Counted from the stretch's first letter, positions 9,854 through 20,715 are shown. The stretch is DNA of 64,000 nucleotides from Siphonodentalium dalli (GCA_032622095.1 CP136064.1:126717605-126781604); one strand, 5' to 3'. Notes: a model not told the origin generated them from the letters alone. Numbers and translations: made by a program.

Positions 9854-12265
9854 CTTGATCGGTATTGTCTAGCACCAAGAAGATTTTGGGATTACGACCA
9901 TTTTCGATTGCAATAAAAACACGGAAACCTCATCGCAAATCTCCACTGTAGTCACGAGATTCCCTGTTCGTCTTCCCCAAGTGTTATGAAAACACAGTTT
10001 CGGTTTAACTCACCAATATGTCTTCTGATTATTGTGAAGTGGTTAACGTATACAATATAACAATTGCGATACCGTTTTTCTGCTAATTGATATCAACACA
10101 TGCTCACATCTGCCGCGGCTCTCTTCAGACAAGCAGTTGCTGTCGAAATCAACACAATTACACCCGCTCGTGTCAAAATTTAAAAATTATAGGTGTAAAG
10201 TTATTAATTTTTATTGAAAACATTCAAGAAAATTGCGATATTTACGATCATGTAGAGCCGAATATTTATAGTGATACGGTATTTTGCGGGATTTTGTGTT
10301 GACGCGTCAGCAAATCAATATCTGGAAGTCACTATCAGGTGGTATTGCACTACCATGCATCATCAAAATATGCTGTCCGAAATCAAAAGAAGACACCGGG
10401 CTGTCCGTGCCCTCTTAGCCAATATCGGATTTTGAGAGGTTAATAATACCGACAGGAGTCAAGTGAGCGAGTAAGATTTTCTAGGTTGACCTCGTGGGGT
10501 ATGTCGCCACGTTATGACGTTCAGATATAGTGTCCACGGGCCCTGGGGCCGCCCGGGTGGTCCCAATGTTCTTTTTGTTCATATACCATTTTATCGGATT
10601 TTGAAGAGTTAATAATACCGACCGGAGTCGATTGAGCGAGTAAGATTTTCTAGGTTGACCTCGTGGGGTATGTCGCCACGTTATAACGTTGAGATATAGT
10701 GTCCACGGGCCCTGGTGCCGCCCGGGTGGTCCCGGGCGGTCCCAATGTTCTTTTTGTTTATATACCATTTTATCGGATTTTGAGGGGTTAATAATACCGA
10801 CCGGAGTCGAGTGAGCGAGTAAGATTTTCTAGGTTGACCTCGTGGGGTATGTCGCCACGTTATAACGTCGAGATATTGTGTCCACGTGCCCATGGGGCCT
10901 CCCGGGCGGTCCCAATGTTCTTTTTGTATTTTGAGGGGTTAATAACACCGGCCGGAGTCGAGCGAGCGAGTACCATTTTCTAGGTTGACCTCGTGGGGTA
11001 TGTCGCTACGTTATAACGTTGAGATATAGTGTCCACGTGCCCATGGGGCCTCCCGGGCGGTCCCAAATGTTCTTTTTGTTTATATGCCATTTTATCGGGT
11101 TTTGAGGGGTTAATAACACCGACCGGAGTCGAGCGATCGAGTAACATTTTCTATGTTGCCCTCGGGTGGCATGTCGCTACATTATAACGTCGAGATATTG
11201 TGTCCACGGGCCCGTGGGGTCACCGGGCGGTTCCGGGCGGTCCCAATGTTATTTTTGTTTATATACCATTTTATCGGATTTTGAGGGGTTAATAACACCG
11301 GCCGGAGTCGAGCGAGCGAGTACTGTTTTCTATGTTGACCTCGTGTCGCTACGTTATAACGTCGAGATATAGTGTCCAGGTGCCCATGGGGCCTCCCGGG
11401 CGGTCCCGGGTGGTCCCAAGGTTCTTTTTGTTTATACACTATTTTACCCTATTTTTGAGGGGTCAATAACATCGGCCGTGGACGCAACAACGAGTCAATA
11501 TATGGAATTAACACTCAGGTGTATTGCTCTACCGCGAATTACCAAAATAATATATCTGAAAACACACGAAGACACCCGTAATCACCCAGGCTCTTTTAGC
11601 CAATATCGGCATTTGTGGGGTTAATATGACCGGCCGGAGACGAGCGAGCGAGTATATGTTTCTATGTTGACCTCGGGTGGTATGTCGCTACGTTATAACG
11701 TCGAGATATTGTGTCCACGGGCCCGTGGGACCACCCGGGCGGTCCCGGGCGGTCCCAATGTTATTTTTGTTTATATACCATTTTATCGGATTTGAGGGGT
11801 TAATAACACCGGCCGGAGTCGAGCGAGCAAGTAACATTTTCTAGGTTGACCTCGCGGGGTATGTCGCTACGTTATAACGTCGAGATATAGTGTCCACGGG
11901 CCCATGGGGTCGCCCGGGCGGTCCCAAGGTTCTTTTGTTTATACACTATTTTACCGTATTTTGAGGGGTTAATAACATCGGCCGTGGACGCATCAACGAG
12001 TCAATATATGGAATTAACACTCAGGTGTATTGCACTACCGCGAATCACCAAATTAATCTGTGTGAAAACACACGAAGACACCCGTATTCACCCAGGATCT
12101 TTTAGCCAATATCGGCATTTGTGGGGTTAATATGACCGGCCGGAGACGAGCGAGCGAGTAAATATTTCTATGTTGCCCTCAGGTGGCATGTCGCTACCTT
12201 ATAACGTCGAGGTATTGTGTCCACGGGCCCGTGGGGCCACCCGGGCGGTCCCGGGCGGTAATTAG

Positions 12266-12574
12266 TCACACCCCTGAAACTGACATAGCATGCTGGGATA
12301 TGCCTTTCTTCGCCAAACTCATCACTTGATTCTGCATCAAGGCAGTTAACGGTGAGATGACAATCACTATCATTGGGTGCTCCTTGGTTAGCTTCTTCTG
12401 AAGGATCCATGGCATAAGTTGAAAAATAAGACTCTTCCCGAAGCCGGTTGGCAAGATTCCAATCACATCACGTTGTTGGAACAACCATCTCAAACATTCC
12501 AATTGTTCTTCTTTCAATGGAAAAGATACACCAAAGACATCTTTCGCGTATTTCACACAACTGTCGAAATCCAT
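12266..12574 (-). CDS. RecQ-like DNA helicase, N-terminal exon
   Basis: The frame starts at ATG 12574 and encodes about 102 residues. Residues 14-30 (FGVSFPLKEEQLECLRW) match the RecQ motif 0 region with its Q. Residues 42-48 (PTGFGKS) are the Walker A loop, and residues 72-84 (VISPLTALMQNQV) are motif Ia. The DEAH box and later motifs are not present: a GT donor-like site (CAGGG|GTGTGA) falls at the end, and the foldback element begins 6 bases further on. RecQ helicases are ATP-driven 3'-5' DNA unwinding enzymes; short, multi-copy RecQ-like genes are common in marine invertebrates. I find no downstream exon at lower coordinates in this window. It may be a live first exon or a gene cut off by the insertion. 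Confidence 0.75.
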   Translation of the reverse strand: MDFDSCVKYAKDVFGVSFPLKEEQLECLRWLFQQRDVIGILPTGFGKSLIFQLMPWILQKKLTKEHPMIVIVISPLTALMQNQVMSLAKKGISQHAMSVSGV

Positions 12575-12599
12575 TGTGTTGATATAAAGTAACAAATAT

Positions 12600-13007
12600 A
12601 GTTAGAATGAAATGTTTCGTGAAAAATGAAGCGCTGTGAAAAAGCAGTCGAAAGTTGAAAATAGCAGACGACCGAAGGAAAACAGTGTTAAACACGTGAA
12701 TTTACACGACGATGACAGTCAATTCTAACATATGGATTGTTTGTCTAAAATGTGTGCAGCTATTTTGCACATAAAAGTTGCTACCATTATAACAATAATC
12801 GTGCAAATATGAAGGAATACTATCTGAACTAATTGCGCGGAACGTCGGCCATATAGTCTTATAGAGGTGATATGTATTTCCAGATCTGGATATATCCTTC
12901 CGCAAAAAATGACTGCTCATTGCATCAGAGCCCTGGGCCCGCAGAGGTCACAAGTCGAGGAGTTCAGAATGACCACGGGGTAGACGCTAATTCTTTCGCG
13001 ACAATCC
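12600..13007. other. Spacer between RecQ-like exon and the next inverted-repeat unit
   Basis: This is upstream of the RecQ-like start (which is read leftward). It contains no repeat I can match elsewhere and no clear promoter element. The part at 12925-13005 is GC-richer. Confidence 0.4.
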
Positions 13008-13044
13008 GATATCCACGGTGGCTGGATGAGGACATGGGAAATTT

Positions 13045-13325
13045 TATTTTTATCTCGTTTAAACGAGATAACTATCTCGTTTAAACGAGATAGCAGATGG
13101 GAAATTTTATTTTTATCTCGTTTTTAAAAACGAGATAACTTATCTTGTTTAAACGAGATAGCAGGTGGGAAATTTTATTTTTTATCTCGTTTAAACGAGA
13201 TAACTTATCTTGTTTAAACGAGATAGCAGGTGGGAAATTTTATTTTTATCTTGTTTAAACGAGATAACTTATCTTGCTTAAACGAGATAGCAGATGGGAA
13301 ATTTTATGTTTATCTCGTTTAAACA
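13045..13325. repeat. Left outer array of TTTAAAC palindromes
   Basis: Four to five units of about 60 bp alternate TATCTCGTTTAAACGAGATA with GCAG(G/A)TGGGAAATTTTAT. PmeI-type GTTTAAAC lies at the centre of most copies. The mirrored array is at 22050-22255. Confidence 0.85.
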
Positions 13326-13334
13326 GTTACTAGT

Positions 13335-13640
13335 GGCCAGTCCAGACGGTTGCGCTCGTATACAGGTGGTACCCAAACACCACCCCATCCCATCACCCAT
13401 AGTATATTGTGCGCCGCAGGCGCTCGTATATGGGTAGTTACCCACCCACCACCACATCCCGCCTCGCATAGTATCTTATGCGCCGCAGGCGCTCGTATAT
13501 AGATATAGTTACCCACCCACCACCCCATCCCATCACCCATAGTATCCAATGCGCCGCAGGCGCTCGTATATAGGTTGTACCCACCAACAAACCCATCACG
13601 TCACCCATAGTGATGGGATGGCGGGTGGGTAACTACCTAT
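13335..13640. repeat. Left inner array with GCGCCGCAGGCGCTCGTATA units
   Basis: Units of about 60-65 bp contain GCGCCGCAGGCGCTCGTATA, 'gttacccacccaccaccccatcc' and 'catagtat'. The mirrored array at 21590-22000 has about six units. Frames rich in G, W and Y run through it (for example GGGMGWWVGNY), but they arise from the repeat and are not evidence of a protein. Confidence 0.8.
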
Positions 13641-13829
13641 ATGGCCTAAAATTCCTTAAATCGACATGTAGTTTGCAATCAAATCGAAAAATAAATTTTC
13701 GATATGCCGGTTATCATCATCATAATATGAAAATATAGTATGTGTGGAATGTGTCACGTTAAAATGAGCACCGGGGGATCATGTTCCTATTTTTCAGCTG
13801 CCATGAAAACGGTAGGCACTTTTATGCAT

Positions 13830-13844
13830 GTTTTCTCCGTTACC
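13830..13844 (-). promoter_or_regulatory. Recurrent 15-mer GGTAACGGAGAAAAC, first copy
   Basis: Seven copies lie in the window, all inside the 13008-22277 unit: 13830-13844 (minus), 15841-15855, 17146-17160 (last base changed), 20824-20838, 20839-20853, 20994-21008 and 21183-21197 (all plus). The left copy points the opposite way to the four clustered near the right arm. That symmetry is what subterminal protein-binding sites of a transposon would show. Function is inferred. Confidence 0.55.
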
Positions 13845-13997
13845 AACCCGAAAAGGTAGCATATGGGTACGTACAGTCCATTTAAACATGTGGCAACAGT
13901 TATATATTGTCACAATCAATACACAATGGTGGCTATAGTCACATGCTTGCAATTTTATAAAATACTCATGATTCGAGCTGTCACTAGCCAGATGTTT

Positions 13998-15625
13998 GAG
14001 GGCCCCTTCCCCCCCCCTTTTCGTACGCCGGATTCGACCCATTTTGGACCCGTACGCCGGATTCAAGACACAAATTAAGCTGGATTCCGGATTCATGTAT
14101 TTATATAAACGGATTCCATTTCGGGTGAAATATTGCGATTTGGTTCCTCATTTGGTCATAATTTAGATCATAATATCATGAATTTTATATGGGATCCAAT
14201 CTGATGCACACTCTTATAGGACTTAGTCCGTATATATTCGTTTGTATACGGTGCTCTTTATCTTTCCGGTCATTATTTGCGGCAACATATCTCAAAAATT
14301 GCCCCAAAGACATAGCAAAACAATTTGGATGATGGACTGCCAATTATATTTCCCTTGAAAATGCGCTGTGGGCATAAACTTAACCCACAATTCAAAAATA
14401 TGTATGTTATATTGGGCTACCATCAACATATAAACAACGGTACCTCCGATGGCTAGTTAAAACAATATAACCTTGCCAGGATAGTGTGTGGATTTCAACC
14501 ATGCTATATGTAAAACTGTTTACTCTCCGACACTTAGCTATATCATCAAACACATTAATTCAAATGGCGTCTGTTTGGCGGTTTACATGCGATGTGTTAA
14601 GCTTGATTGTTAATATTATTATCTGGGACTCAAGCGGCCATATACACGCATGCAAATACATGTATGTGTATTGTTTGACTACCAGTGGATACATACATAT
14701 TATCGGGAGCTCCCACTCCCGTGCTACATGCATATATTTATATATCAAAATCAATATGTAATCATAGATTAATCCCCAATTTTCTAGTGGAGCGTGCGCA
14801 TTATGTTATTGATCTGTCCGACCGTCTGTCCATCCATCATTCAGTATTGGTTTATGTGTGATGGCTTAAGATATGTATCAACTTTCTAAACTTAATTTAG
14901 TATTTGGGTTTTCTAACAAAGAGTGCAGGCCGGGACCACGTGTTCGGTGACAGCCGGCCAATTTCCGCTATAGAATAGGGCCCCCCCCCTTTTTTGTTGG
15001 GATTTCCTTCCATGTGCGTCCCCATGTGAGGGCATTGCATGGTAAGTCCAAACTGGTTTTACTGGGATTACTGATCCGGTGCAGGTTGGGTTCGAGTTTG
15101 GAGTCCGCCCGATGGTTTTACATGTGTTATCACATCGGGGTTTTAATTCTGGGTCAATATATCACGCCCATATAAAGAGCGTTTAATTTATTAGTTTTTA
15201 CACGGTAATGTGATGTAAAACCCTCGGGTGGACTCCAAACTCCAACCCAACCTGCACCGGATCAGTGATCCCAGTAAAACCAGTTTGGACTTATTCTATA
15301 CCTTTGTTACTCTTATCCTAACATTTTGTAAACTGCCGCAAGGTAGACTGCTCTGGACCTCATTGGTGAAGTTTCCACTACCGGGGTTCAAGACGGGGTG
15401 CCTTTATATGTGGGACCGGGCCGGATGCGAGCATCCACCTGCTCATATATATATTATGGGTATCACAAAACTAATCTATAATATCATGTAAACTGAACGT
15501 GAAATCGGTATTTGTTTTTAAAACTGGATTCCGGATTCCAGGGTCAATTTGAAGCTGGATTCCGGATTCCAGCGTCATTTTAAAACTGGATTCCGGACTC
15601 AAGGGGGGAGGGGGAAGGGGCCCTC
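13998..15625. mobile_element. Nested element, GAGGGCCCCTTCCCCC ends, 6 bp target duplication
   Basis: The element starts GAGGGCCCCTTCCCCC (13998) and ends with the reverse complement (15625). ATGTTT flanks both sides as a direct repeat (13992-13997, 15626-15631). Inside both ends lie copies of CTGGATTCCGGATTC in inverted orientation (14025-14095, 15520-15600). A long hairpin lies at 15044-15295. No transposase is visible. The superfamily is not determined; a 6 bp duplication with GC-rich ends does not match a class I can name with confidence. Confidence 0.75.
15044..15295. repeat. Long hairpin inside the nested element
   Basis: Arms of about 85 bp (15044-15130 and 15205-15295) share GTCCAAACTGGTTTTACTGG, CCGGTGCAGGTTGGGTT and TTTGGAGTCC in inverted order, around a loop that contains ATAAAGAGCGTTTA. 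Confidence 0.8.
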
Positions 15626-16086
15626 ATGTTTAGGGTCAATGGCTACCCGTATATCTTAGGATTACCGTGCAATTAAAAATTCATTCCGAATCGAACACTC
15701 TCTATCACTCTATATTGTGTATAGACAGACGAAATGGACCAATTCTTATGTGGGGATATATACGTTTTCGAAAACAAAACATGTGGAAAATATTGATGTG
15801 GCGTTTGTGATATGCGACACACATATACTACAGTGGGCGTGGTAACGGAGAAAACACATTTTGGGTCTCTATATTCCTAAATATTGCGAATCGTTAATAC
15901 ACACTAATTTTTTAATAATATGTGACACAAACGTGTTTGGTTGAATTTCTAACTTCGCTGGAAACATATTAACTATTATTTGAAACTACATGCAGTCCCA
16001 TGTACTTTGAATGTGTATCCAGTAAACCCATATCATTGATCTATGCTGGTGCACACAATTATGTGCATCTAAAAATAAGACCTGCT

Positions 16087-17026
16087 GTTACGCCGAGTTA
16101 TGTAGTAACTGACGAGTTTTGTGGTAGCTCACGAGTTATGTAGTAACAATCGACGAGTTTTGTGGTAGCTCACGGGTTTTGAGGTAAAATCGACGAGTTA
16201 TGTAGTAATTTCAGGCTACGAGTTTTGTAGTAAAATATCGACGAGTTTTGTAGTAAAAAACAAGCTAACGAGTTTTGTAGGACTGACTGTCCACTATTAC
16301 TGTCACATGAACTTTTCACGTTTTTTCTTTGATTTTTCAACTACATGTATTATAATTGAATATGCAGAGTCTTACTTTGTCAAATCACATGGGTATCCAC
16401 AAGAACGAACCAAGAACCAAGAGGTGGCGTATAGTTGTCTATATTGCAAAAACAAAGGTGAAACGATTATTAGTAGCAATAACTGTATGGAACGCATGCG
16501 TCGTTTTCCACCAAGATAGATAGTTTATTCTATTTCACCAATATAACATGGTATTAAGAAATAGGACGAGACGTCTGACGTAATGGGGGCCAGGGTCAAG
16601 TTAATAACATGGCCACAGTACTTTTAGGTACGAACTTTGGCTTAGATCTGATGAGAAACGACGCAATAGTGACGAGGGACCAACATCAAGTTGAGCTACA
16701 ACGTCATTAACGTCCACCACACAAACACTCACACACAAAAACATTGCATTTACTATATACGATTTTATCAAGTTCAAACCCGCCTTTAAAACGGACTTAA
16801 AATTGTTGCTACAAAACTCGACGAGTATTACTACAAAACTCGTTAGCTTGTTTTTTACTACAAAACTCGTCGATATTTTACTGCAAAACACGTAACCCAA
16901 ATTACTACATAACTCGTCGATTTTACTACAAAACTCGTGAGCTACCACAAAACTCGTCGATTGTTACTACATAACTCGTGAGCTACCACAAAACTCGTCA
17001 GTTACTACATAACTCGGCGTAACAAC
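16087..17026. mobile_element. Small foldback element with CGACGAGTTTTGTAGTA arrays
   Basis: The arms are inverted arrays of a ~22-30 bp unit, CGACGAGTTTTGTAGTAAAA and variants (16090-16280), mirrored at 16800-17025. The ends are TGTTACGCCGAGTTATGTAG and its complement. 'ctgc' occurs next to both ends, which may be a 4 bp target duplication, offset by one base on the right. The loop 16285-16790 has short frames only and no recognisable domain. Confidence 0.75.
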
Positions 17027-17254
17027 TGCGTAATCATGCCATTCAATTTTATTTGATTACATAAATATAAGAATGTGTTAATATATGTCGAACAAGGAAT
17101 ACCTGACAATTCAAACGCCCGATGTAATTATAGCATGGACATGATGGTAACGGAGAAAAAACCTATATATAGTTATATACCGTACGACCTGTATGCAAGT
17201 TTATGAATGAGGAATATTTTGCTAATGAACGAGGAGTGGTGACTTTCGCTCCAC

Positions 17255-17830
17255 CGGAGACTTCGTCTCATGTGAGCTAAAAATTAAAGGTCAAAATGCA
17301 AAAATGTAATTTTTTTTGTTTTTAGAGTTATGTCCCTGGCTCCGCACCTATTTGACCCAGTGACCCCATTTGAACAAATCTGAACCACAATCACCAAAGG
17401 TCCCTCCGTATCAAATATGAATCCATTCGACCATATGGTACAAGAGAAGAAGTCGTTTTAAGAAATACTATGGAGGGAAAGAGTTATGGCCCTGACTTCG
17501 CAACTATTTGATACAGTGACCTCATTTGAACAAATCTGAATGTGAGTCACCTATAGGGAACATCCACACCAAATATGAACCCATTTGGCCTGCCGGTATT
17601 TGAGAAGAAGATGTTTAAAATAATTACTATGGAGGGAAAGAGTTATGGCCCTGGCTTCGCAAAGAGTCACATAGGGAACAGCCACACCAAATATGAACTC
17701 ATTCGGTATATAGGTTCCAGAGGAGAGGTTGTTTAAAGAATTGTTGACGGATGGACGGACTGACGGATGGATGTACGTACGGGTGGACGACAAGTGATGA
17801 CTATTGCTTCGTCTCAGGTGAGCTAAAAGC
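17255..17830 (+). repeat. Interspersed repeat with ~160 bp internal units, GTCTCAGGTGAGCTAAAA edge
   Basis: The end reads CTTCGTCTCAGGTGAGCTAA, a repeat edge I associate with abundant interspersed repeats of marine invertebrates. A similar CTTCGTCTCATGTGAGCTAA is at about 17264. Between them are about three units of 'gagttatggccctggcttcgc', 'gacctcatttgaacaaatctgaa', 'caccaaatatgaacccattcgg'. A second, plus-strand copy is at 62290-62820. The many frames are short and unconvincing. Confidence 0.7.
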
Positions 17831-17991
17831 TACCAAAACAAAATGCATTGTTTTATTCATGGATTGGTATTAGTATGCAATATGATTAAAATTCGAAATT
17901 AATTTTAAATAGCTAGTAGCCTTCAATTAATTTCCTGCCTATATAAATCAATTTAATAAATGTCATCGTTACTAGTGTCATCACATTGAGT

Positions 17992-18700
17992 CTATATGTC
18001 TAAACATGACAAACACGTGAAATTATCACCGTCGTCAAAGACACCGTAATCCTCTCCGCAACCCTCATGAAACCACTTGCCACAATCTGAGCACAACACC
18101 CATTCGTCGCGTTTACTGGGGTCGAGTAGATCACCATAAACCCATCCACACTTCCCACAAGAATACGCATCTTGGCAGTTATTTTCCGCACTCTTTTTTG
18201 AAGCTCGCTTGCCTTTGATGACAGTTGACCGAGAACCATTAGACTCGCGAACATGTGGTGCATACATCGTTGTGAACTTCCAATTGCATTTCAGGTCGGA
18301 TTCACCATTTGAAGTTAGAAACTTTAAACAATTGGCGCAGAAACATGACGTTTCTCTGGTAGCGATGCCGTTTGCGTGTTTGGTAGGAATAACCGCGTGT
18401 ACCTTGAGTGTTCCAGGAACGGGTAGGACACCGGAAAAACCAATTTCAGGGCGCTTTCATTGAGGTGAATAAATGCGACATTAACATTGGCGTGATTGCC
18501 CCAATCACAAAATGCGGCGGCGTTCTGTATCACACATTTAACGGTCCTCACTGCAACGTCAGCCAACCTCTTGGAGGTCCCTCCAACTCCATCACACGGC
18601 AACTTTCCATGACCTGCTTCCAAATATTGCCAAGTAGCTTTCACGCCCATCTTAGAATGATTACTGACAAGGTTGAAGATAAGTCTGTTTCGATATTGGC
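17992..18700 (-). pseudogene. Transposon-derived protein fragment with C-terminal PHD-type zinc finger, frameshifted
   Basis: Read from about 18700 downward, the minus strand first encodes MGVKATWQYLEAGHGKLPCD and GVGGTSKRLAD, a GHGK..CDGVGG..KR signature that I associate with multi-copy, transposon-like proteins of cnidarians, molluscs and fish. At about 18455 the frame shifts by one base, giving PVPGTLKVHAVIPT and a CFCANC motif, then a complete C4HC3 finger: CGKC, 18 residues, CSDC, GKWFHEGC, then CLSC, and a stop at 17992. A PHD finger binds zinc and often histone tails; here it is the C-terminus of a larger protein whose 5' part is missing. The break and missing front make it a relic. 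Confidence 0.65.
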
Positions 18701-18764
18701 TGGTGGGTGAATCCGAAATGTATAGTGGATGTATTTGACACCAGGAACAATATATAACACCCTT

Positions 18765-19325
18765 TGTTTGACCTAAATCGACCAAGGGGCTGAGAGATAG
18801 CATGGGTGTCCTATTTTGAACCCCTCTGGACAGCGACAATTTTGGATCAGGTTGAGGTGTGTGAGGTGTTTGGAAAGAGTGCCTGTGGAGGCGCACCCTA
18901 CAACACCCTTTGTTTGACCTAAATCGGTCAACGGGACGAGAAATAGCATGGATGTCCTATTTGATCCCTTCTGGTCGGCGGCCATTTTGGATCGGGTGGT
19001 GTGAAAGGGGTGAATATTTAGATTATCTTGGGGCACCCTTTGTTTTACCTAAATCGACCAAGGGGTCGAGAAATGCCATCGGTGCCCTATTTGAACATCT
19101 CTGGATGGTGTAAATTTTAGATCGCGGTGTGGTGAAGTGGGGTATTTAGATTGGCTCCCTACACACACCTTTTGTTTGACATACATCGGCTGAGAAAAGG
19201 CATGGTGCCCTATTTGAACCCTTCTGGACGGCGGCCACTTTGGATCTGGATGGGTGCGTGGATAGAATATCTGTGGGGGGGGGGGGGGGGGTGGGGGCAC
19301 CATACAAAACCCTTTGTTTGACATA
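18765..19325 (+). repeat. Tandem repeat of ~130-140 bp units
   Basis: Four to five units begin CACCCTTTGTTTGACCTAAA and contain 'tcgaccaaggg', 'gagaaatagcatgg', 'cctatttgaaccc(t)tctgga', 'ggcggccattttggatc'. Starts are near 18760, 18900, 19033, 19163 and 19305. A G run of about 18 bases interrupts the last (19274-19291). The repeat adjoins the relic gene at 17992-18700. Confidence 0.8.
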
Positions 19326-19465
19326 ATTATAAAAATTTCGAATGAGGAATGGTACTGTAACGGGGTGAATATATCGTTAAGATATATAACTCTGGTCGCC
19401 AGACAAGAAATCCATCCTACATAACCCAACAGAAACTCATGTGCCACTCATAGCCCGTCTGTCTG

Positions 19466-20389
19466 GGGAACGGGACTACCCGCCCCCGAGACAACCCGCC
19501 CCTATGCTATTTTGGGGGCGGGTTGTCCCGACAAATGAGGGCGGGTTGTCCAGAAATAGTTAATAGTGATTATGTTCTTTTATGTTCTTTGATGATATAT
19601 TATTAAAGATTTTGATCAACAAAACATGTGTTTATTCATTAATTATGTCAATGCGTGGACTGGGATAAAGAATGACACAATGTTTTGACAACTGAACGGC
19701 ACTTAAGGTAGGCCTAAGTGAAGCCAGAAGCCAGAAGGGTCCATTGCACAACTTCATCCGTCAGTTGCTGGCTCTTCCCTTCCCCCCGGCTCCACAAATA
19801 AGAGAAACGTTCCAGGAGTACTATGACAGAACGTCTGAAGGTCCTAGACTACACGCAGCGCCAGTGGATCATGAGCTCATCATCCCCGCCCCCCCCCATA
19901 GAGTTGGAGCATATACTCATATGACGTCCGCAGCAACAACGACATCGAAGCATGGCATAGACGAAAGAATACAATGGGGACCGGCTTAGATTTCTATACC
20001 ATGGTCCCACTTCTGCAGAAGGAGGCACCAGCCCCAAATTAATCATTGTTCGTTTGTTAAACTTATTAAATTTTGTTTTTAATCTTCGCTCATTCCGTTT
20101 TTAAATTTCGTTCATTAATAAATAAACATATTATCGTTGATGCATTTTTGTGTTCACAAGTTATATTATATTACATGTGTATGTATTGTTGTCCATGTTG
20201 TTAAATCAAATAAAAATCTATAAAAAAAAACAACCCAGTTTCGTTAAACAAACATCTCATAATCCCACCACACCTCCTAATTAGCCACTGATTACCGCTA
20301 ATTGAATTTTGGGGGCGGGTTGTCCGGGGGCGGGTTGTCTCAGAGTGAAAGGGGGCGGGTTGTCTCGGGGGCGGGTAGTCACGGACCCC
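19466..20389. mobile_element. 924 bp element, GC-rich ends, 6 bp target duplication, MULE relic inside
   Basis: Ends share GACTACCCGCCCCCGAGACA in inverted orientation, preceded by GGGAACGG on the left and GGGGTCCGT on the right. TGTCTG flanks both sides (19460-19465, 20390-20395). GGGCGGGTTGTC recurs as a subterminal repeat two or three times at each end. It holds the decayed MULE transposase segment at 19744-20042. MULEs usually make 8-10 bp duplications, so the element may be a deletion derivative or its ends may belong to another family. Confidence 0.7.
19720..20042 (+). pseudogene. MULE-type transposase C-terminal fragment, two frameshifts
   Basis: Three frames, in order, spell one recognisable protein: HNFIRQLLALPFPPAPQIRE (from 19744), then LDYTQRQWIMSS (from 19841), then WSIYSYDVRSNNDIEAWHRR (from 19905) up to a stop at 20042. 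R(T/S)NNDxExWHxR after a W-S-x-Y stretch is the hallmark of MULE transposases near the end of their DDE domain. The first shift falls near 19835, the second within the C run at about 19885-19898. Mutator-like transposases cut and paste DNA. Catalytic residues further upstream are not present. This is a dead fragment within the 19466-20389 element. Confidence 0.65.
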
Positions 20390-20394
20390 TGTCT

Positions 20395-20715
20395 GTAGCA
20401 GTGTCAGCAATGGCAACCCGCACTGTCTCTTTGATTTTGCTGTCCCATTTTGCCCGGATATCATGGCACATTGTCCCACTTTGCCCAGTGCGGTGTCCCG
20501 ATTTGACCAAAGGCACGGGCAAAGTGGGACAAAACAAGAGGTTCCAAAAGGGACATACCGAGATGGTGTTTGGTATCAATGATCACCCGATTATATGCGC
20601 CGATGAATTATATACCAATCAACGGCTTTCCATTTTTTTCTGGCGAAAATCCTATCTAAAATTCCTTGAAAACATTTGGTGTCCCGCTTTGCCCGGGTCT
20701 CCCCTATTTGTAATT
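20395..20715. repeat. Small palindromic element on GTCCCACTTTGCCC
   Basis: TTGTCCCACTTTGCCC at 20471 is repeated inverted as GGGCAAAGTGGGACAA ending at 20533. Related TGTCCC.(T)TTTGCCC motifs occur at 20441 and near 20680-20695. It may be a short MITE lying against the right edge of the 19466-20389 element. Confidence 0.55.

Larger units (their letters stand above)
6666..12259. mobile_element. Foldback transposon, 5.6 kb, ACCGCCCGG ends, AATT target duplication
   Basis: The element starts ACCGCCCGG and ends CCGGGCGGT, with AATT on both flanks (6662-6665, 12260-12263). The left arm (6666-8400) and right arm (about 10300-12259) are inverted copies of one another, each an array of ~170 bp units. 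Each unit has a GC-rich block with CCGCCCGGG, then the palindrome ACGTTATAACGT inside 'tctcgacgttataacgtagcgac', then GGCCGGTGTTATTAACCCCTC. About 8 to 9 units lie in each arm, interspersed with a longer spacer containing GACGCGTCCACGGCCGATG. The centre (8400-10300) holds a C-rich tandem repeat and a candidate coding segment. No transposase is recognisable, so it is probably mobilised in trans. Confidence 0.85.

Noticed and set aside
10481-11440. Repeated minus-strand frames such as 'KQKEHWDRPG' as coding repeats
   Set aside because: They lie in the arms of the foldback, are mirrored in the other arm and are broken by unit-length differences that are not multiples of three.
12925-13005. GC-richer stretch as a promoter or second exon of the RecQ-like gene
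   Set aside because: No open frame in continuity with the exon and no core promoter motif that I could point to.
13278-13550. G/W/Y-rich open frames (also 21684-22203) as glycine-rich protein genes
   Set aside because: They follow the tandem unit of the foldback arm, change frame between units and have no start or splice context.
17551-17793. Open frame in the GTCTCAGGTGAGC repeat
   Set aside because: It reads through a tandem repeat and is not kept in the second copy at 62286-62820.
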